NCBI RefSeq assembly: GCF_041146795.1 | Contig: NC_135174.1 | Span: 5,953,878 to 6,017,877 of the forward strand | From: Maylandia zebra | Taxonomy: Eukaryota; Chordata; Actinopteri; Cichliformes; Cichlidae | Length of the DNA stretch: 64,000 nucleotides | Direction: 5' to 3' | Notes under the pieces: model-generated | Told to the model about the DNA's origin: nothing | Database searches by the model: none | Seen by the model: the letters and a program-made list of their open reading frames with translations, nothing else | Translations under genes and position numbers: made by a program | Part shown: one piece after another, positions 21,959 through 34,400 of the stretch | Numbering within the stretch: the first letter of the stretch is position 1 | Layout: each line of letters begins with the position of its first letter

Positions 21959-24900
21959 CTGAAACAGGGAAAGATATGAAAACAAAGTTGCTCGTGCCAA
22001 ATTCTTTAAATATGAGATATGATAGATTTCTTACTTTTGGTAGTCCAGTCCAAGAAGGCTGATTCCATTAACAGCCAAGATCCTGTCTCCTGGTAACAGC
22101 TTCTCACACCGGGCAGCTGGAGAGTCTGGGACCACTGCACGAATGAAGATGCCCTTCGCCTTCAAAGAAGTGTCCTGAAACATGAGGTGTCGAGTTCTCG
22201 ATTAAAGCAAAGATTTCACAGTTTCTGACTGTGAGGTTTTCAAAATGGTCCTTATTTTTACCTGCATTATATTTTTTTATATATAAATGGCATGAAGTAA
22301 TATAATTCATGCCACAATACATAATAATATATAGTTATTATGTATTATGTATTATAGATATATTTTTAGTGTTACGCATCTGCTGTTAACAACTCAAGTA
22401 CAGTTGTCACACAGTGGAACTTTGTATTTATCTTTTATATTGGTTTTATTTTGATTTTAGCGTTTATTTGCGAGTAGTTTTTATTGCATGATTTTATTCT
22501 AATGTTCGTATTGCATGGTTTTTAGCATTTTATTCTACATTGTTTTAATCCACTGTGGATTGGCTGGGCATGGGACAATTAGCTGATAGGGACAGACTCC
22601 GGTGCAAAATGCGAGGTGGGCTGGGATGTGACGGGTCCAGTGAAGGGACGAGAGGGGGACAGGAGGCTCCTCCTCGTCATTCTGGGATGAGGCTGGCGTG
22701 GAGCCCGCTCTGGAGAAGGAATTTCTGGCCTGCTGGTGGACCCATAATGAGCATTCATCTGGGGTTGTGGGACAATTACACCAGTGGATTTTAGTGCAAG
22801 TAGAAAATGGTATTTTTATGGGTTTTAGAATTGTTTTATCTAGTCTCCGTGGGAATTTTAGCATATGGAGAACATTTTATTGTATACTTTTTTCTTTTCT
22901 TTTTTTTTTTTTTTGCCTGTCCCATTTGGTGGCCACGGAGCAGAAGCCAGAGGGGGCTGCAGTGGCGTGCCCGCCGGCTCTGCCGGCGGCCAGCTGTGCC
23001 AGAGTAAACCGAGCCCCAGGCCCAGAGGCCGGAGGCCCGAGGGCCCCCTTTGCCCCGGAAGAGGCCTGACCGAGCAACAGGCACCAGGCCCCGCCAAGTA
23101 GTCACCGGGAGTGAGCTGGTACATACCTGAGCGCCCAGCCCCGGACACCAAGAACCACCAACGCACCAACCCCTGAGGGCATCAGTTACCGGCAGGGAGT
23201 GTGGTGAGGGGAGATAGGCCTTTGGTGTATACTTTTTTCTTAGTATTTGGGTTGTTTTATTTCTACTGCCTCGGGAAATAAACTGTTGCTGATCAGACCT
23301 GCTTCATCTTTGTGCCCTTGGTATCTGACTCGCTTGCTCCCCCATGTATTTAAGGAATCGTTCGTATGACATTCTGGCGCATCAGCTTTAGTGTCTGCGT
23401 TACACAGTACTGTACTCTGCTTCAAAGAAGCCAAACTTTAAGTGTTTTTGAGTAATAGCTGTCCAGACTTTCAGAAGCTCTTTCAAAGTTTTTCAGAGGA
23501 TATCGGGCACATTTTCATACCTAGCAAAGAGTCATTTTAAATTGTATTTTTAGGCACTTCATTATTAGGTTGGTTGGTGGCTCAATGCTTACTCAAACCT
23601 TATTTCTTTTTCTTTTCATTGTAATAGCTGTAAATGTTTGCAGCTATGTTAGCAGAGATAAGATAAGATAAACCTTTATTAGTCCCACATCTCGGAAATT
23701 AGTTGTGTCACAGCAGAAAGTGGACTGTGCAAAGTAACAACAGCAAAAAGAAAAATAATGGAATAGAATAAGATAAGAGAATAACATTTTTTTTATTTAA
23801 ATGGTAAAACACAGTTTTTAAATAATTATAATGTTGCAAATATTTAAACAAGTTTAACATATTACTAATAAAAAGAAAAACAAAACATAAAGCTGATTAT
23901 TAACTGATAATTGATAATCAGTAGCATGTTTGCTAGCTATTTGTCCTTATCCAGCAACAACTGCTAAATTCAATCCTTTTTAATCACAAGATTTTTTTCC
24001 TGTGTGGGAAAATACAAATATTTAAGCAGTGAAAATTGAATTCTATTATCTCTTTCTGAACCTTTTATTATTATATATATTTTTTAATTTAAAATGTTTC
24101 TCTTTCCTCTTCCAAAAACATAAAAATGTTATTTATCTTTTTTTATTAAAATGAGCGCTGTGATGGAGTATCGGGCCACAACATACATCGTCTTTATTGC
24201 ACGATGGCATAACCATCAACAACCTCACATCTGTTCATTACCAGCATTTCGTACAAAGCTTGACCAGACACAGCTTACTCCATACTCCTCACCACACTAA
24301 CTCTATGTGCTAAAAGAGAAATCACTTCCTTCCTTGTTGCTAAAACCGATTCTGACGTACGATTGCAGTAACTCAGAGGGTATAGCAGCTGTGGTACAAT
24401 TGTAATCTTTTTCATTTTCATTTCGACTTTTTTCTTGAAATAGATCTTCAACTTTACTCTTGGAATTTCATCGTCATAAAATTTTAGCTGTGCCATAGAT
24501 TCTGCTAGCCCTGTGACGAACTGTCTACAGGTTAAATTCTCGTTGACTTACCCTTGTGTCTATTAGAGCAAGACCAATCCCTCTTTCACCTCGCTCCAGC
24601 TCCAGGCTAAAAACCTCTTCATCTGCTTCTTCTTCATCTCCGTGCTCCTCCTCTTCTTCTTTTAGTTCTACGAGTGTTTTCATATTGCTGCAATCGGACT
24701 TTAAGCGGTCTACTTTGAGAGCAGCTAAGCACTGAAACACTAATCCACCTGGAGAGTAAAACAAATGATATGTTCAAAAAAAGACGCAGAGAAGAAACTA
24801 GGAATGGAAATGTCTTTCTATACCTTCATCATGTGCATCTACACCAGAGAGCCAGGGAAGTGTCTCATCATCAGACTTCATCCATTTGTCTTGGTCTTCC

Positions 24901-27900
24901 TTCACCTGATCAGTTCGACCTAGTATGAGGGGACTGTTAGGTGGGGTGAGGAGGCAGGAGGGGTCCAGGACTGACCTCCTCGACTCGCTGGTCTCAGTCT
25001 CTCTTGTCTGCAGCTCTAGATTTCTTAGCTTTTGGGACAAAATATTGGCACCAGAGGAGCTGAACTCATCCAGGTAGCTGGTGAAGAGAGGAAAGGGTGA
25101 TGGTGTTGAAGGCGATGATGGTGATGGCGGTGATGGGGGTGAAGGTGGTAAGGGAGCAAAGGTACTTGAAGGGGAATGGTGATTTTGGTCACTAGGCTCC
25201 CATAAGTTCAAATCAGCTTGTAATGTATTCAAAGTTTCTAGACTGCTGTTTTGAAGATTAGCCACATTAGTCAGGTTAGCCTCCATTTGAATCCCATCAC
25301 CCTGGTGGACAAATAACATTAGAACAGCATGAATAGATACACCAATGAGCATAAAAACAGCCACCATAGTATAGTTCATTGTAACATGATGTAAACGATA
25401 AAAAGGGTGTCACCAGATTTATTTTTTATTGCATTATTGTCTGATGAAGAACTTGTGACTGTGAAATGTGCAACAAATATGCCTGCAGTGTTCGAGCTGT
25501 TGATTTTTCACTTTTAATGGTCACTTTCAGGCCTAACATCTGCCCTTGCTCTGGTATAGATATGTGATTAGCTTTCTAGTCTAAGGAGCTTGGAAAGAAA
25601 AAACATCTGGACTTCTTTAAGTTGCTTGAAGACATTTCTGCCATGTTTCGGTTTTGTACAGGCAGGAGAAGGACCCAAATGCAAAACTCACGACAACAAA
25701 ATTAAACTCAAAAAGCTGCTTTATTCCAGAATGGCATGGAAAACTAAACTAAACTAAACTAAACTAAACTAAACTAAACTAAACTAAACTAAACTAAACT
25801 AAACTAAACTGGGACATGGATAAACTGACACGCACGGAAACACAGCCATGAGGGAGACTACGACACTGACAAAGAGAAACACAGGGCTTAAATACACAGA
25901 GGGATAACGAGGGAATGAGACACAGAAGGAGAGCACAGCTGGGAGTAATCAGGCTGGACGAGACAAGGGAAGCAAAACTAGAATCACTCACATGAGACAT
26001 GAACCTTCAAAGTAAAACAAGAAACACACTGACTGAACTCTAGACATGCAAACTTAACAGCAACTGAGAAGACAGAACATAGGGACCTGAAACATGGGAC
26101 AGAAAGGCACAGTAGACACAACGTGGACATAACGCCACAGGGAAAGAGTAAAACAAAACACAGAACCTCTTAGAAAATAAAATAGGAAACATAATGAAAC
26201 GCAGACATGACTACATGAATTTGACAACATAACAGACATGAAACACATGAAGGACAAGGGAGACTTAACAGGGGTTGGAAGACACAAGGGGAATCTAATA
26301 ACAAAGAACTAGAAAAACTCATGAGCTTAATCACATAAACATCCAAATAAACTAAACTCAAAACACTGGGTCATAAGACCCAGGATCATGACAATTTCAC
26401 CTCTCATCCGAGAAGCTTCTAAGGTCGAATGGTGGAGAGTCCTGGATTTAAACCCTGTGGGAGTGTCCCCTGTAGAGGGTCAATGAACCCCTTAATGATC
26501 CTCTACCTAATCACACGAGCCAAGGTGTGAAAACGGGTGTAGGTCACAATCAGCTAAGGTTTCGGGTGAGCTCATTGTGAAGCCTAGCCCCACCCTATCA
26601 TGTGATTTCCTGAGGTCAGAAGGCCCAGGATATGAGTGGGCGTTAAGGCATCTGGGATCTCAAAACTGGATTATAGATGGCAGAGAGTTGGTGTTGTAAA
26701 CCACTGTTCAAAGATGGTCGATCACAGTGAACATAGATGCTTCTTTCACTCCTCTTTCAAACCATCTGTCCTCTCTGTCCAAAATGTGAACATTGGCATC
26801 CTCGAAAGAGTGATCATTGTCCTTTAGATGCAGATGGACTGCTGAGTCTTGTCCTGTGGAGGTGGCTCTTCTATGTTGTGTCATGTGTTTATGTTTGGTC
26901 TCTCAAATGTAGAGGTCTGAGCATTCCTGAGTATTCCTCGCACATACACTACATTGTTAATTTTGTGTTTAGGAGTTCTGTCTTTGGGATAAACTCGTTT
27001 TTGTCTGAGAGTGTTGCTGGGTCTGAAGTATACTGGGATGTCATGCTTGGAGAAGACTCTCCTGAGTTTTTCTGATAAACCTGCTACATAGGGGATGACA
27101 ATGTTGTTGCGTTTGTCTTTCTGATCCTCCCTGTTGTCTGTCTAGTTGTTGTCTGGTCATCTTTTCGGTGCCTCTTTGCTGACTTGATGAAAGCCCAATT
27201 AGGATAACCACATGTTTTAAAACTCAGGAGAGTTTTTTCTTTCCAAGCTCCTTAGACTACGATGACCTGGATGACTGACAACCTTCACAGATGATCAGCT
27301 TTCTAGTTTTTCATAAAATCATCGACAGATGTTTTAACGTTTAAACGGGCCCAGGCTAGCTGGGACTTCCAGTCTCTATGCTAACTGACTGTTACTCTCA
27401 GTGACTTAGTGTATAGCTATTAAATACTGGAATTTGAATATTAAAGACAAGCTGAAAGCTGAACAAGAAGCTTTTCTTGAAAAAGGACTGAGTGGTACTA
27501 GACTTTTTTTGTTGTTTTTCAGTTGAAAGCGACATTTTTTAAAATAACATTCTTCCTTTGAAACCGATAATGTGGCTACCTGTTGGACATCACTTCTATG
27601 TGCAATCTTTGTTTAGCTCTTTGAATTTGTACTTGCTAAATACCCCAATATATTCTAGTTACTGGAAAGAAACACTCAGTAGAGCTAAGAAACCGGTCAG
27701 ATCGACTAAGAACTGCTGAACTTTATTAATTAGCAGTTATTACTCCTAATTAGCAAGTGTCATCAGACTAACACTACAGACTAAGAAGGTAAACACAGTA
27801 AAAATCAACATGGTTGGTTTTACACTGTTTGCTTAGTGGTGCTAGCGCTTAAGCTAAAGCTAATGCTGCTATAGCCTCACAAGGCTGCTAGCATGACGAG

Positions 27901-28409
27901 AAAGTTTTCTGACATATGTTTTTTTTAGCAAAGGCTTCCAATCTGACTTTATGTGCAAACTTTATACTTTTATGCTTTATATAAAATATTATTTCTTTTT
28001 GCAATTTTCTTACCTTGTGGTCTTCAGCAGTTGAGAGATTTAAGGTGGAAATAAACTCTTTGAGCTTGTCCAGTTCTCTCCTCAGGGCTGAATCTGTTAC
28101 GGCTCTTCTCAGTTGAAGCTGGTAGCCCACGTCTGGCAGCACCAGTGGATGGTGGGTGTCAAAGCTCTCAAGAATGTCAGCTAAGCAAGAAGACGGAGTG
28201 TATTAAAATGAAAAAAATGAAAGGTAAGATTATTGTGTTCACAGTACACTCACTTCTCACCTGTTTGGCGTGCTGCAGCTTGTTCTTGCACTGAAGGAGT
28301 CCAGGTGTGTCTACAAGGCGATGCTGGGCTATATAGACTCAAAAGATGGTTCAGCTGGGCTGGACTCAGGGCAGGATAGTCTAAGCGAAGAGAAACCCAT
28401 GTTTTCTGT

Positions 28410-28466
<57 letters not shown>

Positions 28467-31400
28467 GCATTAGAATGATTCTTCTACTACATTTTCATCT
28501 GTTAAGTTAAATAAAAACTTTCTTTAAAAAAAGAAAAGCGCTATATAAGAAGCTGTACAAGTCAGTTGTCTTTTTTGAATACAGTTACAGCTGCTCAACG
28601 GAAAGGTTTGTATGCTGTTGTGAAAAGCAGCCATTTAAAGGTGAGTACCTAAAAACTGGGACCAACGACCTTAAGCCAGTGTCCCTCAAACCTGACTGGG
28701 GTAACCCTGATGTCTCGGTCAGCTTGAGCTTGAACTTGATGAACTACCCACATTCATCCACAGGTTTAAACAGAACTAGGAAATTTATCAACTGCACACA
28801 GACTGTTGAATCAGGGTTTAGTATACTTCCCAAGGACACTTCAATATGTAGACGGGAATGACCTTCCAAATATCAGACCACCCACTCTACTTCCTGAGCA
28901 GCAGTTGAGCTGTCTATCCATCAAGAAAGACTTTGGTCTGAAATGTTTTCGGTTGGGGAATGTCATTTTTCACAACAAACAAATCTTCAGCAACTGTGGG
29001 ATGCTATCACATCGCTATGGACCAAAATTTCTAAGAAATGTTTCCAGCACTTTGTTGAATTAGTTCATGTTTAAATATGATGTTAAGCAAACACAGGGCA
29101 AGCAAGTAGATGCCTTTAGGCTAAGTGCAGTATGTCAGTTAAATGCTGGAACGAGAAACATCATCAAACCATCCATCCATCCCTTCTCTTCCACTTATCT
29201 GGGCCGGGCAACAGCCTAAGCAGAGGAGCCCAGACCTCCCTCCCTCTAGCCAGCTCCTGTAGCTCATTTCCAGGGAAACACAGAGGCGTTCCCAGGCCAG
29301 CTGAGAGATATCATAATTCCATGGTGTCCTGGGTCTGCCCATGGCCTCCTGCCGGTAGGAGATTCCAGAACACCTCACCAAGGAGGCGCCCAAGAAGCAT
29401 GCTAACCCAAACCACCTCAACTGGTTCATTTTGATGTGGAGGAGTAACACCTCTACTCTAAGCCCCTTCTGGATGCATGTGCTCCTCACCCTATCTCTAA
29501 GGGAGATGCCAGCCACCCTTCAGAGATAGTTCATTTCTGACGCTTGCATCTCATTCTTTGGGTCACTACCCCGAGATTGTGACCAAAGGTGGGAGTAGGG
29601 ACCTAGAATGTCCGTTGGCTCTCAGCGAAGGCGGTTGCACTTTTTCTCCTCTCCTCCTTACCCTTATCTTCCCTGCTTAGCCTCTTGTCCTCGTCTTGTC
29701 TCGTGTGCATTACTTTCCCTGGAACAGTCTCTCACTGTCGTTCTCTAAAACCTAAAAGAGAATTATGGATTTGATCAACTGGTCTCTGAATGCTATTGAC
29801 ACCCTTTTCTCAACGAGGAGTCTGGGCTCGGGAGAGCCCGAGTGCCCTGGAGGGACTTTCCCTGCCGGATACACGATGGACGGGTGGCAGAACTGGAGGG
29901 TCATGTGCCTGGCGGGACTGTCGATCGAGGACGCTGAAGATATCTACCTATTCGGAACCATGATAACAGGGTTCTTGCTGATCGGAGCTGGCTTGGCCCT
30001 GGTTTATCGGAGAAATAAGAGAGCGGAACCGGCTGTTCAAACCCCCCCAAGGCTGCCCGCTGGAATCGAAGCGATGGGACGAGGCGCGACCTCTCACAAC
30101 GAACGCAGCATGGTTAACACCTTGGAGACGCTTACAGCTGCTGTGAAGGCTCAAAACAAGACCATTGAGCGTATGGGGGGATACATCAGAGAGAGGCCTG
30201 CTCAAAATGAGACCCTTGAGCGAAAGTTGGAACACATCGCGGAACGGATCACTGCAGTTGTGAGGTCTCAGAATCAAAAGAATGATAACACCATGGAACA
30301 GAAGTTTGATACCATCATGGGGAGGCTCGCGGCTCTCCAACGGGAGATTGAGAGACCAGCGTCAGAGTGTTAAAGAGCAGCTTGAAATTCTCCTGGGCTG
30401 TTCGCATGGAAAATCAACAAAATCAACATCGTGTGCTTTACCTGCAGTAAATTCTTTCTAGGCGTTGCCAGCAGATTGACAGCCGATGAGAGTGTGTGTG
30501 TGTGCTCCAAGGCTAATTCTCCCAGTCCGGCTGCATGGGCCCAGTCAAGGAGCAGGTCAAGATTGGCTCGTATTCGCACACCTCTGGACCACTGATAGAA
30601 CCCTGGCTCAGATCCTGTGTGCACAACAGTATTAAACATGTTTTATGTACTAATGTATAATGTACAGTAAGTTTAGATATTAGTCTCCCAACTATATATG
30701 CACAGCTCAGAATTGGGGCATCCTCCTAATGAGCTGAAGATGGTTTCCTGGGGGATCTCCTTCCAGTTCTGGACTTGGGCATCACTGAGCCCCTGGACAG
30801 TGTGAGATGCAACATGGTGGAGGTCATTTTGTAGTTCTTGCAGTGCTCCTGCTGTTCCTCCTTCCACAAAGGAGCAGGTATCAGTCCTGCTGATAGTTTA
30901 AGGACCTTTGACATCCCTGTCAACCTCTCCCAATTTTTGGGGGGTAGGGTTATTTAGAAGGTTTAATGAGTTTGTTATATGATTCTTTTAAAATGTTTTT
31001 TTTAACTCTTGTATTAATTACTTACACACATGGTTATATTTTAGCCAATATGATAACTGAAAATGTAGAAATCTCAACTTCTCTTTATGTTGGTAAAAAC
31101 CTGCTGTAACCTATTGATTTATGGTTATTACAGTTGGGTATGTTTAGCTCTTTCATTTGTTTGTTGAATTATAAGAAACAGACAACTGCTATCTTTATTG
31201 CATATTGTTAATTTCCCACAGTAGAAGCACTTCGGTTTAAGTCGGCACCTTCATACTTCAGAAGAAATACAAAGGAGACAAGTGAACAAGTTCTGCAGCC
31301 ACTGCTAAATCTCTTGATGGCCACTAGAGGGCAGGGCAGTTACAGCTAAATGTAACTTCTGTTAGTACATAAACGTTCAGGCCTTAAGAACTTAATTATG

Positions 31401-34400
31401 AGCCAAGAGATATACGGGAAAAGATGCCAAACACGCTGTAAGTTTAAGCCATACATGATGCATCACAATCTCTGTGCCAGTATAGAAGAAAAGATGAAGT
31501 GCAAAGAAATTCATGACAAATGTGACTCAGTGTAAATGTTATTACAAAGTTAGGGCAGAACACTCACACAGTTTTCCCATTTAATAGTAACAATCTGATC
31601 TTCTTGTGACTGATGAGGATAATTCACTAGTAGACGAAAGACTGAGAAGTAGTCGTGGTATAAACTGTGAAGACCTGAAAAGGTGAAATGATTCTGCTGA
31701 CCTATAAAATTATCCACTTCACTTTTTACTACTTGTCAGCTGAGACTATCAGGAAAGACGACGCTCGAACCAGCAAAAATGTGTTGAAAGAACTTGAAGG
31801 CAACTATGTGAAACTACTAAAAGATTTTGTGATTTGGATAAAAAGTGAAAGCTACTGAGATTTCTCTAAGGTCATTTAATGCATGTCAAGAAAAAATGTT
31901 CCAGACTTTAACACTCTACATTTATAAAGGCTAATTTACACTATGGAGCCCTGCTTTTAAAAGCTGCCATATGTTTAACACAGTCTGTGAGGCTGGATTT
32001 AAGAAATAAGCCTTAATAGTTTTTAGAACATGTTTAGCGCCATCTTGTGCCAGTACAGAACATAATGTCACCGGGTTGGTTGGTTGCAGCTCACAGACAT
32101 TTTTAAGTTTATGTTAACTAACTAGTGACAGAACCAATAACCCAGTGAAAATCAAGGAGAAAAGGCAGTCTAAGGGGGGTTACTTTTGTGCTGCCTCTGT
32201 CTACAACAATGAGTTTTATTCTAAGCAACCAAAGATATAGTGTCCACTTTCAGTCTCTGTCTCTTAAGCAGTAAGTGGATTTCCTTGTTTAGCTACCTGT
32301 ACTGAAATTGGAAAATCCACCTGCCAGCTATAACGTTTGGGGTCCAAGCATTTTATAAATGAGGACTGTGTGGAGGAGAGCCTGCTTGAGTTACCAGACT
32401 GAAAAGCTGGTGTCCGAAACCAAGCAATCAGCTGGCAAAGCAGAGGTCTGCAAGTTACGATATTTTATGCAGTAAATTTGTCTTTCTTTTCCAAGCACAG
32501 CCAAACAGTTTACAACATAACAGGTTACTACGTGTGCATCACACCACAAACCAAATTGTGCTTCTTACCGAAGCACAATCGGGGATCTTGACATCCATCA
32601 GCATGGACGTTATGTTAATCCTAAACTGGTGTGATGTCTGTGGTGTGACGTGCTTGTAGTAAACAGTTTTTTCTTAAAACATAGTTTTTGGTCTGCGTCG
32701 GTTGGAATAATTGGTTCCCTGAAAGCAGAGACTTTGCAGAGTAAATAAATAAAAACATAACGACATACTGTAATTATAATTAGATAGTGCTCTACTGTTT
32801 TTGCGTTTTGTGTTATCCTCATGACTAAGGTGTGTTCATTTTGACCTTGTTTTTTAATATCTCTGCAAAGTAATTTGTGACCTGTTTTTGTCTAAAAAAA
32901 AAGTACCCTGTAAGTAAACTTTACTTACTTACATAATTATTAACCACAAACCCCTGTGAAACACTGCAGGCAGCTTACGGCGTAATTGGACGTGCACTTC
33001 TCTATAAATTTAACAACAAGCTGCGTTAAGGCAACCCGCAGCGACTGTGATTGGCCTGTTCTGTATCATCGATTCGACCTATGCTACTGTTTCACTGCAG
33101 ATTTTGAATTCATCAGTGCAAGGGTAACAGTCATTGTCAATATAAGGAATAATAATCGCAGCATCAGCACAAGGAGTCACAAATGTCAGCAAGTTCCTGA
33201 AGCGAGATTGATGAAACTACGGGAATGGATGTGAGGGAATGTACAATGATGTGGAAAAACTTGACGGACAAATATGTTTGCCCCTAAAAAATTCTGACCA
33301 CAACACATAGTGGGGACCCAGGAGGGAAAAAATTCCCAGCATTCCCACAAGCACCCACATAAATGCTGGCAACAGTGTTGCTGACTTACAGTAGATTACA
33401 TTGTAGCTTCTACAAAGATTCAGCACAGAAGTCTAAATCAGGCTTTAAACCTCAGAGGGTTAAAGGTCGTAACTGGCTAACCAGACGTTACAAATTTGAC
33501 CAGTAATTCTGTACATGCAGGTTTTTTTATGTTCTAGTGGCATTTGAAATTCAAGCGTAATTTAGAAAATGCTTCAAAATATTTGACATTAGTTATCCTG
33601 ATAATAGACTGAACAAGAATGTACCAGTTTCCAGGTTATCCAAATATATCTAAATATCTAAGGGGTTTGTACTTCTTTTATTTAGTGGTATTTATGTGCT
33701 AATATTAATTATTAGGTATCTTTGTCTGTGGGTTAGACTGATGCAGCCTATGAATGCACTTTTCTAACTCGTCACTGAGCATTCCTTTCTCTTATCCAAA
33801 TATGGTCACCTTGCCTAAAAAAACCTCTCAAAGGTTAATGCAGCAAACAGTGGCTACATCCATCTTTAATATAGTCTATGATACAGACACTGGAACACCC
33901 CAAGCAACCAGCGTACCTCTCTCCATGAGTGAGTTGAAGAGTGATGCATTGATGAAGTAGAAGAGGTAGCTGATGAGCTGAGAGGAAATCTCCGGGTGAA
34001 CCTGGCAGTCGGAGACTAGTGTCAGGCACTCGGTCAAAACCTCCACCACCTGCTGGATCTCCCCAGGGACCTGCAGTCCTCCGCTACCCAGGACCTGAGC
34101 GCTTTCACTGGCTGTACTCAGGTCAGAATTTTCCCTGAACGGATTGCAATCCAAAAGTCCTGGCAGGAGTGGGTAAAGGACCTTGTGAGACAGAAAACAA
34201 ATGTGCAGCTTAGAGTCACTCAGTTTTGATGTGGAGCTGGCAATTGTTGATAATTCCTGTGGGTCAATTTGAGGTTGGAAAAGTTAACTTTGTGTGGTGT
34301 ATGTTCTGATTAGCAGGATAAAATAAAACACGTAACCCCCTAACCTAGAATTCAGACCACCCACAATTTCCTGGCGTGTCTGTCTCACACTATAACATAG

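Larger units (their letters stand above)
25574..27290 (-). mobile_element. Penelope-like element with GIY-YIG region, split by a solo LTR
   Basis: Element sequence lies at 25574-25638 and resumes at 26394-27290. On the minus strand PYVAGLSEKLRRVFSKHD and the broken frames for HSFED..VHILDREDRWFERG lie in order, characteristic of the C-terminal GIY-YIG endonuclease part of Penelope-like retroelements. Ends are inverted: CTAAGGAGCTTGGAAAGAAA near 25580 and its complement near 27245, continuing into a GATGACCTGGATGACTG end. Multiple stops and frameshifts; the RT domain is missing. Confidence 0.7.

Noticed and set aside
22535..23169. Several overlapping ORFs on both strands
   Set aside because: GC-rich LTR-like block with a T-run; none shows a conserved pattern.
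24798..25379. Signal-peptide-like start MNYTMVAVFMLIGVSIH upstream of exon 16
   Set aside because: It lies in the intron before a good acceptor at 25302; the phase-consistent exon begins at GDGIQ, so the hydrophobic head is not translated in the assembled transcript.
25741..25810. Regular repeats suggestive of an array
   Set aside because: A simple AAACT tandem repeat without spacers; not a CRISPR or satellite with unique spacers.
28250..28473. Valine/cysteine- or histidine/threonine-repeat ORFs
   Set aside because: They read through the CA microsatellite on each strand; only the exon 14 part of the minus frame is coding.
33754..33960. Plus-strand ORF near radil exon 12
   Set aside because: Its end overlaps the exon antisense; no splice or domain support.
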